Shown one piece after another: positions 15,591 through 23,478 of a stretch of 64,000 bases of DNA; position 1 is the first letter of the stretch, and each line of letters starts with the position of its first letter. This DNA comes from UBA1227 sp963629305 (GTDB lineage: Bacteria; Bacillota; Clostridia; Oscillospirales; Acutalibacteraceae). The notes under the pieces are model-generated. The model worked only from the letters and a program-made list of their open reading frames with translations, was not told the DNA's origin and did no database searches. The DNA is taken from assembly GCA_963629305.1 (NCBI GenBank), contig CAVGIJ010000001.1, positions 1 to 64,000 on the forward strand, given 5' to 3'. The translations under genes were made by a program, and so were the position numbers.

Positions 15591-15620
15591 ATTATAAATC
15601 TACTTTCCGGGGTGGGTCAA
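15591..15620 (-). promoter_or_regulatory. promoter of the XRE-ImmA pair
   Basis: Minus strand: TTGACC (15620-15615), 18 bases, TATAAT (15596-15591). The TTGACC box is the same as that of the 14433 gene. Confidence 0.7.
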
Positions 15621-15792
15621 CAGGGGAGAATAAAAGGTAAAAAATCGGCAACTTTTTGTCTGAAAAGAGTAAAAAAAACTGTAAATATTTTGCGTAACAG
15701 TGCCGTTCATAACAAAAGTCAAGAATTAAAAGTATACAAAATTTTCCTTGCATATTTGTTAAAGAGTTCACCGAAATATTGGGCTTTTCGTG

Positions 15793-15821
15793 TTGACTGA
15801 ACACAATATATTGTGTAATAT
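15793..15821 (+). promoter_or_regulatory. nrdDG promoter with an NrdR box between -35 and -10
   Basis: TTGACT (15793-15798), 17 bases, TAATAT (15816-15821). The spacer holds ACACAATATATTGTGT (15801-15816), a perfect palindrome that matches the NrdR box known from ribonucleotide reductase promoters. A degenerate half-like copy (TATATTGTGA, 15824-15833) follows. NrdR with bound dATP/ATP would block this promoter directly. Confidence 0.85.
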
Positions 15822-15935
15822 GTATATTGTGATTATAAAAACAGACGGAAACGACTTGCTGTAAAGTATAATGACTTTACATGCATTTCAAATTCGGCGC
15901 TGCTTTGAATAAACGAAGGGAGAAATGACGTAGTT

Positions 15936-18110
15936 ATGAAGATTATTAAACGTTCCGGGTCAGAGGTAACCTTTGATATCAACAAAATTATTATTGCCAT
16001 TGAAAAGGCGAATAAAGTGGTTGATGACAAGGATAAAATGACCGCTGCGCAAATAGATGAAATTGCGGCAAATATTCAGGGAATCTGTGAAAAACGCAAC
16101 CGCGCATTGACGGTGGAGGAAATTCAGGACCTTGTTGAAAAACAAATAATGAGTCAGGGCGCGTTTGAGGTTGCAAAACGTTACATCACGTATCGCTATA
16201 CCCGTTCTCTTGCTCGTCAGGCAAACACAACGGATGAAAAAATTCTTTCACTCATTGAATGCAACAATGAAGAGGCAAAACAGGAAAATTCAAATAAAAA
16301 TCCTACGGTAAACAGTGTGCAGCGTGATTATATGGCGGGAGAGGTGTCAAGAGATATCACTGAGAGAATACTTCTTCCTCAAGAGATTGTCGAAGCCCAC
16401 AGAAAGGGTATAATCCACTTCCACGATTCCGACTATTACGCACAGCATATGCATAACTGTGATCTTGTAAATCTCAAGGATATGCTTGAAAACGGAACAG
16501 TTATTTCAGGCACAAAAATTGAAAGACCGCATAGCTTCTCAACTGCCTGCAATATTGCAACTCAGATCATTGCACAGGTTGCTTCAAACCAGTACGGCGG
16601 ACAGAGTATCAGCCTTACACATCTGGTTCCGTTTGTAGATGTTTCAAGACGGAAGATAAGAAAATTCGTCGATGAGGAGGTTGCTCTTATGGATCAGCCT
16701 GTTTCGGACGAGGTAAAGGAGAAAATGGTTCACAATCGTCTTATGGAAGAGATAAGACGCGGTGTTCAAACCATTCAGTACCAGGTGGTTACTCTTCTCA
16801 CAACAAACGGACAAGCTCCGTTTATAACGGTTTTCATGTATCTTAATGAGGCCGAAGATGAACAGCAAAAAGCAGATTTGGCTCTGGTTATTGAGGAGAC
16901 ACTTAAGCAGCGTATACAAGGAGTTAAGAATGAAGACGGTGTATGGGTTACACCGGCATTCCCGAAACTCATATATGTCCTTGAGGAGGACAATGTATAC
17001 GAGGATTCAAAATATTATTATCTTACAAAGCTTGCCGCAAAGTGTACGGCAAAACGCATGGTTCCGGATTACATCTCTGAAAAAATTATGCTTGAGCTTA
17101 AAAAGGATAAGAACGGTGAGGGTCATTGCTATACATGTATGGGATGCCGCAGCTTCCTTACGCCATATATAAATGAAAAGGGCGAACCGCAATACTACGG
17201 AAGATTCAATCAAGGTGTTGTTACTATAAACCTTGTTGATGTTGCGTGCTCGTCCGGTGGTGACATGGATAAGTTTTGGAAAATATTTGATGAAAGACTG
17301 GACCTTTGTTACAGAGCTCTCATGTGCCGTCATAACAGACTCAAAGGTACGCTTTCGGACGCTGCCCCGATTTTATGGCAATACGGAGCGCTTGCGCGTC
17401 TTAAAAAAGGCGAAACTATTGATAAGCTTCTTTACGGAGGTTATTCGACCATTTCACTCGGATATGCGGGCCTTTACGAGTGTACAAAATATATGACGGG
17501 CAAGAGCCATACGGATCCGGACGGAAAACCGTTTGCGCTTTCCGTTATGCAGCATATGAACGACGCATGTAAAAAATGGAAAGAGCAGGAAAACATTGAC
17601 TTTTCTCTCTACGGGACTCCGCTTGAATCGACAACATATAAGTTTGCCAAAACTCTTCAAAAGAGATTCGGTATAATCCCCGGGGTCACGGATAAGCAGT
17701 ACATCACAAACTCTTATCATGTACATGTAACGGAAAAGATTGATGCATTTACAAAGCTTAAATTTGAAGCGGAATTCCAGGCATTGTCACCCGGAGGCGC
17801 AATCTCTTATGTTGAAGTACCTAACATGCAGGATAATCTGGATGCCGTACTTGAGATAATGAAGTTTATCTATGACAACATTATGTACGCTGAGCTTAAC
17901 ACCAAGAGTGATTATTGCCAGGTGTGCGGCTATGACGGTGAGATTCAAATTGTATCTGATGACGGAAAGCTTGTCTGGGAGTGCCCGAAATGTCATAACA
18001 GAGACCAGGATAAAATGAACGTGGCACGCCGCACCTGCGGATACATCGGTACTCAGTTCTGGAATCAAGGACGTACTCAGGAGATAAAGGACAGAGTGCT
18101 TCATCTTTGA
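15936..18110 (+). CDS. nrdD: anaerobic ribonucleoside-triphosphate reductase, catalytic subunit
   Basis: Class III reductase making deoxynucleotides without oxygen by glycyl-radical chemistry. 724 residues: N-terminal ATP-cone (about 3-95, 'IIKRSGSEVTFDINKI'), the (alpha/beta)10 barrel, then a zinc site (CQVCG and CPKC) and the glycyl-radical motif 'RRTCGYIG' near the C-terminus. 'HFHDSDYYAQHMHNCDL' is typical of NrdD. GGGAG precedes ATG 15936. The activase nrdG follows after 27 bases. The NrdR box upstream gives the expected feedback control. Confidence 0.96.
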   Translation: MKIIKRSGSEVTFDINKIIIAIEKANKVVDDKDKMTAAQIDEIAANIQGICEKRNRALTVEEIQDLVEKQIMSQGAFEVAKRYITYRYTRSLARQANTTDEKILSLIECNNEEAKQENSNKNPTVNSVQRDYMAGEVSRDITERILLPQEIVEAHRKGIIHFHDSDYYAQHMHNCDLVNLKDMLENGTVISGTKIERPHSFSTACNIATQIIAQVASNQYGGQSISLTHLVPFVDVSRRKIRKFVDEEVALMDQPVSDEVKEKMVHNRLMEEIRRGVQTIQYQVVTLLTTNGQAPFITVFMYLNEAEDEQQKADLALVIEETLKQRIQGVKNEDGVWVTPAFPKLIYVLEEDNVYEDSKYYYLTKLAAKCTAKRMVPDYISEKIMLELKKDKNGEGHCYTCMGCRSFLTPYINEKGEPQYYGRFNQGVVTINLVDVACSSGGDMDKFWKIFDERLDLCYRALMCRHNRLKGTLSDAAPILWQYGALARLKKGETIDKLLYGGYSTISLGYAGLYECTKYMTGKSHTDPDGKPFALSVMQHMNDACKKWKEQENIDFSLYGTPLESTTYKFAKTLQKRFGIIPGVTDKQYITNSYHVHVTEKIDAFTKLKFEAEFQALSPGGAISYVEVPNMQDNLDAVLEIMKFIYDNIMYAELNTKSDYCQVCGYDGEIQIVSDDGKLVWECPKCHNRDQDKMNVARRTCGYIGTQFWNQGRTQEIKDRVLHL

Positions 18111-18137
18111 TAATAATCGGTGCCCGGAGGCATATAT

Positions 18138-18665
18138 ATGTACTATGGTGAAATAAAAAAATGTGATATTGCAAACGGCACCGGAGTCAGGGTAAGTCTC
18201 TTTGTAAGCGGATGTACAAATAAGTGTAAAAATTGCTTCCAACCGGAAACGTGGGATTTTTGCTACGGCCGGCCGTTTGACGATAATGCCGTAAAAATCA
18301 TCTTCGATGAGCTCGAAAAGCCGTATGTCGCAGGTGTTACTATCCTTGGCGGAGATCCTTTTGAGCCACGGAATCAGCCGGAAGTACTGAGGCTTCTCAA
18401 AGAGATAAAATCGCGTTTTTCGGCTAAGACTGTGTGGATTTTCTCCGGATTTAGGCTTGACGACGAGCTTACCGTCAAAGGTGCGTATCCCAACACGGAA
18501 TATACAGAAAAAATTCTGAGTCTTACAGATGTCCTTGTTGACGGAAGATACATCGACGAGCTTCATGACATAAGCTTGAGATTTCGAGGATCCTCAAACC
18601 AACGTCTTATTGACATGAACGAAACAAGGAAAAAGGGCGAGATTGTTCTTTGGAACGGTTTTTGA
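18138..18665 (+). CDS. nrdG: anaerobic ribonucleotide reductase activating protein (radical SAM)
   Basis: 175 residues from ATG 18138, chosen because CCGGAGG lies 7 bases before it. The radical-SAM cluster motif is CTNKCKNC (CxxxCxxC, residues 24-31 region). 'GGDPFEPRNQPEV' is the S-adenosylmethionine-binding GGEP-type motif. It generates the glycyl radical on NrdD. Same operon as nrdD. Confidence 0.95.
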   Translation: MYYGEIKKCDIANGTGVRVSLFVSGCTNKCKNCFQPETWDFCYGRPFDDNAVKIIFDELEKPYVAGVTILGGDPFEPRNQPEVLRLLKEIKSRFSAKTVWIFSGFRLDDELTVKGAYPNTEYTEKILSLTDVLVDGRYIDELHDISLRFRGSSNQRLIDMNETRKKGEIVLWNGF

Positions 18666-18686
18666 TAATGGGGGAGAAAACCTAAT

Positions 18687-18980
18687 ATGAAAAAAGAGTA
18701 TGAACCCTGTGGCAGGGAAGGAGTCAAAACAGAAAATTTTAAGTTCTTTAGCCACAAGGCGTGTGAATATTTCCCTTGTCACGAAGGCATGGATTCGGAG
18801 CGATTTAATTGTCTTTTCTGTTACTGTCCGTTATACTTCATTGAGGATTGCGGAGGCAACTACTCTTTTACGAAGCATGGAAAGAAGGATTGTTCAAATT
18901 GCACCATTCCGCATGAGGCCGATAAATTTGATTTCATAACGGATAAGTTGATTGATGCGATAAACGAAGCAGGTCAGTGA
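18687..18980 (+). CDS. cysteine-rich small-domain protein
   Basis: 97 residues with nine cysteines. They occur in the pattern of the 'cysteine-rich small domain' (PF04071-like): 'FSHKACEYFPCHEG', 'FNCLFCYCPLYF', 'EDCGGNY' and 'KKDCSNCTIPH'. It probably binds one or two metal ions or an Fe-S cluster. GGGGGAG precedes the ATG, and it is 21 bases after nrdG, so it is co-transcribed with the anaerobic reductase. Homologues are often found near cobalamin genes or radical-SAM enzymes (from memory). The function is unknown. Confidence 0.75.
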   Translation: MKKEYEPCGREGVKTENFKFFSHKACEYFPCHEGMDSERFNCLFCYCPLYFIEDCGGNYSFTKHGKKDCSNCTIPHEADKFDFITDKLIDAINEAGQ

Positions 18981-19113
18981 GCGATTTTATTTTTTTGTAA
19001 TTTATTTTTTAGGTTAATTTAAGTATGATTAATTAGACTGATTGTGTTATAGTAGTGTTGTAGCCATCAGACACAATGCTACATACAATATTTAAATTTA
19101 AAGGAGTGGTTTT

Positions 19114-19680
19114 ATGTTTAAAGCATTCAAGGATATGATTTCGAGATGGAATGACTTTAAAGGAAAAACAGGAGTTGCTGACTATTGGCTTGCAACACTT
19201 GCCAATGTTGTTTTGAGCTTGATTGTAGGACTTGTTATTTCATTGTTTTTTGTAATAATTGCGACAACGGCATCATCGGATGCGGCAACAACAATTATTA
19301 CGATTTTTTCCATAATTATCGGAATTGCGGGGTCAATTTTCTATATCTGGATTTTGATTGCCGGACTTGCTATGACGGTAAGACGTATTCGCGATGCGGG
19401 TTTTCCATGGTGGTTCATTTTTGTGAATTTTGTTCCGTCGATAGGACAGATTGCTCTCATAGTTTTCTGCTGTCTCCCGTCTGTTAACGAGCCGAGAATT
19501 GATTTCGGTACAAGTGATAATTCAGCACCGGCAAATCCTCCAAAGCCGGTAGACACTGAGGTGATTGATCTTGAACCGGCAGAAGATTCTCAGGAATCCG
19601 GCGGTACATGGGTATGTCAAAATTGCGGCGCTGAAAATTCATCTAATTTCTGTTCCGCATGCGGCTCAAGAAGACCGTAA
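19114..19680 (+). CDS. DUF805 membrane protein with C-terminal zinc ribbon
   Basis: 188 residues. The DUF805 domain (about 15-125) has the 'GVADYWLATL' opening, hydrophobic segments around 25-50, 60-90 and 100-125, and the characteristic 'RRIRDAGFPWWFIF'. A Pro/Asp/Glu linker leads to a zinc ribbon ending 'CQNCGAENSSNFCSACG' (CxxC-x8-CxxC). Fusion of DUF805 with a zinc ribbon is common in Firmicutes. AAAGGAG precedes the ATG. The function is not known. Confidence 0.85.
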   Translation: MFKAFKDMISRWNDFKGKTGVADYWLATLANVVLSLIVGLVISLFFVIIATTASSDAATTIITIFSIIIGIAGSIFYIWILIAGLAMTVRRIRDAGFPWWFIFVNFVPSIGQIALIVFCCLPSVNEPRIDFGTSDNSAPANPPKPVDTEVIDLEPAEDSQESGGTWVCQNCGAENSSNFCSACGSRRP

Positions 19681-19698
19681 GGTTTTATGATTAACAGT

Positions 19699-20103
19699 TT
19701 AAGTAATGAAAAAAGAGTCGAGCTTAAAACCCGACTCTTTTCTTAATATCCCCCACGAGCCGTATTCATATACCATTTCGCTCTTGAGAGTTTCATCAAC
19801 ATAGAACTTATACTCACGCTTTAAGTCTCTTGCGAATTGGTCTCTTCGAGAGTATTTTGTATTCCCAAACTCATCTACAGCACCTGCTTTTTCAAGCGCA
19901 ATTTCCATAGGAGTTTTATGCTGTGAATTTTCCGGTTTGGCTTTACCGTTTGAATATGTTATTCTACGGATGAGACCGGTTGGTTTCACCCCCACCGGCA
20001 ATTGGAGCCTATTAAGGGTGAGCCAATCGCTGGTCTCTTTTTTATTTGGATTAACCCACAGTATGTCATCGCTGCTTATGTAATGCCGTAATTCTGTTTT
20101 CAT
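19699..20103 (-). CDS. protein of unknown function, possibly a decayed gene
   Basis: From ATG 20103 the frame encodes 134 residues with protein-like composition ('TPMEIALEKAGAVDEFGN', 'YSRRDQFARDLKREYKFYVD'). The open frame continues upstream to 20265, but that part crosses a terminator hairpin and looks non-coding. No ribosome site precedes 20103; only TATACT, a possible -10, lies 7 bases before the ATG. The last codons lie inside the terminator hairpin 19711-19741, so the natural 3' end may be lost. No neighbour offers a functional clue. Confidence 0.4.
   Translation of the reverse strand: MKTELRHYISSDDILWVNPNKKETSDWLTLNRLQLPVGVKPTGLIRRITYSNGKAKPENSQHKTPMEIALEKAGAVDEFGNTKYSRRDQFARDLKREYKFYVDETLKSEMVYEYGSWGILRKESGFKLDSFFIT
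19711..19741. terminator. bidirectional terminator downstream of the DUF805 gene
   Basis: AAAAGAGTCG (19711-19720) pairs with CGACTCTTTT (19732-19741). It ends the DUF805 transcript on the plus strand and overlaps the 3' end of the minus-strand frame. Confidence 0.75.
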
Positions 20104-20120
20104 ACAAAAAGTATAACAAA

Positions 20121-20165
20121 AAGGAAAACAGTCCGGGTGTGGGGAGCACCCGAACTGTTTCCTTA
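20121..20165. terminator. strong hairpin, terminator-like on both strands
   Basis: AAGGAAAACAGT and ACTGTTTCCTT arms continue into CGGGTG/CACCCG around a short loop; runs of A and T flank it. On the minus strand it lies just before the 20103 start codon, so the upstream region 20170-20350 may produce a short terminated RNA. Otherwise 20166-20355 shows nothing I can name. Confidence 0.6.
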
Positions 20166-20355
20166 AAAATAGGAGAAAATGAAATGAAAAAGTGAGTGAA
20201 GGGGTGACTAATCCCTCATCACAGTTCGTATGATACAATTGAAAACTTAAAACAATCTTAAACAAATATTACAAAATTTCAAAGTCATAAATTTTGCTTG
20301 TAATGAATTACAGCTTATTTTATTTGGGCAAAAGCCCGCGGAACGGACGAGTGAA

Positions 20356-20617
20356 ATGGAAAAATTCGCACAATTTATCAGTAACTTTGACGGTCTTGTA
20401 TGGGGATGGCCGTTTCTTTACATTGAAATCGGAAATTGACATTACTCTTACAACTGTAGTTGTCGGTATAATAGTTACGCTTGCCACAGCTCTTGCTCTC
20501 TTAGTAGTGCTTATCAATATCAAGGCGATTCCCGCAGCAATTGCACTTGCAGCATTGAACGGCGTTATTTCCAAAACAACAAAAGAATATCATGACAGAA
20601 TGAAAAACCAAAAATAA
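20356..20617 (+). pseudogene. collapsed sodium:alanine symporter (AGCS) gene
   Basis: An ATG at 20356 opens 27 codons (MEKFAQFISNFDGLVWGWPF, then LYIEIGN and a stop), which resembles the conserved start of AGCS transporters (compare the intact gene at 38824). In another frame the sequence to 20617 reads 'IKAIPAAIALAALNGVISKT' and ends TKEYHDRMKNQK, resembling the AGCS C-terminus (NxLMxIPNxIAL...VVKxTK). About 380 internal residues are missing, and the join shifts frame. A 107-residue open frame from 20294 covers the region but mixes both parts. The assignment is inference from remembered family features. Confidence 0.5.
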
Positions 20618-20767
20618 TAAATTGTCACGGCCATGCAAGGCATTGCGTTTTGCATGGCTTATTTTTCTTGTAAAAAAGTTGTTTGTGTCGGTTGAAGTCA
20701 ATATTATTAAATGATAGAATAAAAAAGGATTATGAACGGTACTTTGTCAGAAAAGGAGATTAAAATT

Positions 20768-21676
20768 ATGAATACAACACTTGTTATAATGGCTGCCGGT
20801 ATAGGCAGCAGATTCGGCGGCGGGATAAAGCAGATTGCTCCTGTGGGGCCGAGCGGAGAAATAATCATTGACTATTCAATCCATGATGCAATTGAAGCAG
20901 GATTCAATAAGATCGTATTTGTTATAAGACATGATATTGAAAAGGACTTCAAAGAGGCTATAGGCGACAGGATTTCAAAAAAGGTAAATGTTGAGTATGC
21001 TTTTCAGGAACTTGATGACTTGCCTGAGGGCTTTTCAAAGGGGGAGCGCACCAAGCCGTGGGGCACGGGACAGGCTATACTTGCGGTGAAGGATATTGTG
21101 CATGAGCCGTTCGCTGTAATAAACGCAGACGATTATTACGGTAAAGAGGGCTTTAGGCTCATACATGATTGGCTCGTAAGCGGTGCTTCGAAAAATACGG
21201 ACAAGTATCATTTCTGTATGGCAGGTTTTCGTCTTGCAAATACGCTTTCTGACAACGGCGGAGTGACAAGAGGTGTATGCAAAGAAGACGGCGGCTTTAT
21301 GACGGAAATTGTAGAGACATCTAATATTGAAAAGATTGACGGCAGAGCTGCTGTTCATCATGGGGATGAAACAAAATATTATGATGACGATGTACTTGTT
21401 TCCATGAATATGTGGGGAATAGGGCAGGAGTTTCTTTCAATACTCTCAGACGGATTTAAAGATTTCCTTGAAAATCTTCCAAAGGATGATATAAAGTCTG
21501 AATACCTCCTTCCGAATATAATCGGTGAGCTTGTCGCATCCGATAAGGCGGATGTCAGAGTATTACCTACGGATGACAAATGGTTTGGAGTGACTTACGC
21601 AGAAGATAAAGCCACTGTTGTGGCTGCATTCCGTGAGCTTATAGAGAACGGTGTTTATCCGAATAGCATAAAATAA
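20768..21676 (+). CDS. sugar-phosphate nucleotidyltransferase
   Basis: 302 residues from ATG 20768 (AAAAGGAG 8 bases before; an in-frame upstream codon at 20732 has no site). The N-terminal nucleotide-binding loop reads 'MAAGIGSRFGGGIKQIAPVG', a GxGxR-type motif, followed by 'KPWGTGQAILAVKD' and the metal-binding 'VINADDYYG'. The fold is that of UTP-glucose-1-phosphate uridylyltransferase-like enzymes; the sugar is uncertain. No pathway partner lies beside it. The wall hydrolase gene follows after 9 bases and is probably co-transcribed. Confidence 0.85.
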   Translation: MNTTLVIMAAGIGSRFGGGIKQIAPVGPSGEIIIDYSIHDAIEAGFNKIVFVIRHDIEKDFKEAIGDRISKKVNVEYAFQELDDLPEGFSKGERTKPWGTGQAILAVKDIVHEPFAVINADDYYGKEGFRLIHDWLVSGASKNTDKYHFCMAGFRLANTLSDNGGVTRGVCKEDGGFMTEIVETSNIEKIDGRAAVHHGDETKYYDDDVLVSMNMWGIGQEFLSILSDGFKDFLENLPKDDIKSEYLLPNIIGELVASDKADVRVLPTDDKWFGVTYAEDKATVVAAFRELIENGVYPNSIK

Positions 21677-21685
21677 GTATTTCAG

Positions 21686-23374
21686 GTGGAAAAATTGGCA
21701 CAGCGTTTGAAGAACTTAGAAGAGAAATTAAGAAAATTTTTTGAAACAGTTAAGACATCTCGTAAGGTGCAAATAAGTATAGCTGTTACGGTTTTGATGA
21801 TTGCGGTTATTGTTTCGGTTGTATTGGTGGTAAGGGGAAGACAAAGCAAACAGGTTTTAAAACCGAGTACCGTTAAAACCACAAAGGTAACCACGACTTT
21901 GCCGGAAACTACAACCGAACCGGAGACAACAACCGACCCTTATGAAAAATATGTGTCTCTTTCCATAGAAAGTATACAAAATGATATGCGTATAAAGTTT
22001 TATAACCATGACGGAAAGCTTTTTACGGGTGTTGAGTTTCATGTTTCACTTACCCCTGTGTCCGGTGGAAAAACAGTCATATATGCCGCAACTGAAAAAG
22101 ACGGCAGACTTAACATTGCAAATCTTACTGCGGGAAATTACAAAGTAAAGCTTATAAAACCCGAGGACTATACGGTGGAGAAGGATGAGTATGAGGCAAC
22201 CGTTAAAGCGAAGATTGAGTACAAGGTTATAAAAAATGTCAAGGATGACGCAAAGAGCGAATCTGAGATAAATGTTGCAAAAGAAGCTCCGAAGGTCAAC
22301 AGGACGGAGGAACAAAAGGTGACCTTGAAGGACACGGTGGATTTTGTAAGGTCAGGCACATTTACGGCATATGAATATGTAGTCGTTCCGTTTTCGGATA
22401 TTGTTAAACCCGAGGCAACAACAAGTGAAAGCTATTCTGAAGAATCTCCGGAAGAGACGTCTGAGGTTTCATCCAAAGGTGAATCCGACGACACTGATAC
22501 CTCATCCGAGAAAAACCGACTCCTCGACAAGGACGGAAATAAGCTTTTTATCAAGAAAGAAAACGGATACACAGAGGCATATGCCGAGGATTATAATGAG
22601 TCCGGAGAATTTTATAAGTATGTTGAAGTGAAAAAATATACAGGTTGGCAAAACTTAGACGGGGACACATACTATTTTGATAAAAACGGAAATCCGGTAA
22701 CGGGAAAACAGGTAATAAACGGAGCTTCTTATACATTTACCTCTGAGGGAAAATTACCGAAGGGTGCGGGTGTACTCGGTATAGATGTTTCAAAGTATCA
22801 GGGAACCATTAACTGGACAGCCGTCAAAAATTCCGGAGTGAAGTTTGTTATCATAAGATGCGGTTACCGCGGCTGGGGTTCCGGTGTCCTTGTAAGAGAT
22901 GAAAATTTTGACAGCTACATAAAAGGTGCCACATCGGCAGGTCTTGATGTCGGGATTTACATCTTCTCGCAGGCGATAAATGAGAAGGAAGCTATTGAAG
23001 AAGCGAGTTACATTGTTGAGTGCGCAAAGGGATACAATGTTAAACTTCCGCTTTTCATAGATATTGAGACCTCCGGCGGAAACGGTAGTGGGCGAGCTGA
23101 CGGTATAAGCTATGAACAGAGAACCGTCGTCGCGAAAGCTTTTTGTCAAACCGTAAAGAATTCCGGCTACAGGGCCGGTGTCTACGCAAACAAAAATTAT
23201 CTTACAAACAAGTTTGATGCGAATCAACTTTCAGGGTACTATATCTGGCTGGCGCATTATGTTGAGCAGACGAACTATAATGGTAAGTATGACATATGGC
23301 AGTATTCGTCAAAGGGCTCCATATCGGGAATTTCGGGCAATGTAGACGTAAATCTTGCATACACCCTCTATTGA
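21686..23374 (+). CDS. membrane-anchored GH25 lysozyme with Cna-like and wall-binding parts
   Basis: 562 residues if GTG 21686 is the start; TTG 21695 is also possible, since AGGTGG lies between. In order: cytosolic helix, transmembrane segment (about 29-50), Thr-rich spacer, a beta-sandwich of SpaA/Cna-B type (about 85-165), an acidic Ser/Thr linker, wall-binding repeats ('GWQNLDGDTYYFDKNGNPV', 'GKQVINGASYTFTSEGK') and a C-terminal GH25 domain (about 365-562) with 'GVLGIDVSKYQGTINW' and the acidic pair in 'LFIDIE'. It cleaves the MurNAc-GlcNAc bond of peptidoglycan outside the membrane. Confidence 0.9.
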   Translation: MEKLAQRLKNLEEKLRKFFETVKTSRKVQISIAVTVLMIAVIVSVVLVVRGRQSKQVLKPSTVKTTKVTTTLPETTTEPETTTDPYEKYVSLSIESIQNDMRIKFYNHDGKLFTGVEFHVSLTPVSGGKTVIYAATEKDGRLNIANLTAGNYKVKLIKPEDYTVEKDEYEATVKAKIEYKVIKNVKDDAKSESEINVAKEAPKVNRTEEQKVTLKDTVDFVRSGTFTAYEYVVVPFSDIVKPEATTSESYSEESPEETSEVSSKGESDDTDTSSEKNRLLDKDGNKLFIKKENGYTEAYAEDYNESGEFYKYVEVKKYTGWQNLDGDTYYFDKNGNPVTGKQVINGASYTFTSEGKLPKGAGVLGIDVSKYQGTINWTAVKNSGVKFVIIRCGYRGWGSGVLVRDENFDSYIKGATSAGLDVGIYIFSQAINEKEAIEEASYIVECAKGYNVKLPLFIDIETSGGNGSGRADGISYEQRTVVAKAFCQTVKNSGYRAGVYANKNYLTNKFDANQLSGYYIWLAHYVEQTNYNGKYDIWQYSSKGSISGISGNVDVNLAYTLY

Positions 23375-23413
23375 TTGTCTGCCGGAAATACCTATAAATA
23401 TTTGTAAAACAGA

Positions 23414-23449
23414 AAAACTCAGGTGGGGATTTTTCCGAACCTGAGTTTT
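23414..23449. terminator. bidirectional terminator
   Basis: AAAACTCAGGT (23414-23424) pairs with ACCTGAGTTTT (23439-23449); it separates the convergent lysozyme and antiporter genes. Confidence 0.9.
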
Positions 23450-23478
23450 ATTTTGTAATAACTACATTTGTTGTTTTG

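Noticed and set aside
17787..18566. A 259-codon frame antisense to nrdD and nrdG
   Set aside because: It lies entirely opposite two well-identified genes, has no ribosome site and no recognisable domain.
20104..20265. Upstream part of the minus-strand frame ending at 19699
   Set aside because: It crosses a perfect terminator hairpin and translates to a Cys/Phe-rich, non-protein-like sequence.
20294..20617. A 107-residue membrane-protein-like frame
   Set aside because: Only the second half looks like a protein; the first half is in the wrong frame relative to the AGCS-like start at 20356. It was treated as a collapsed gene instead.
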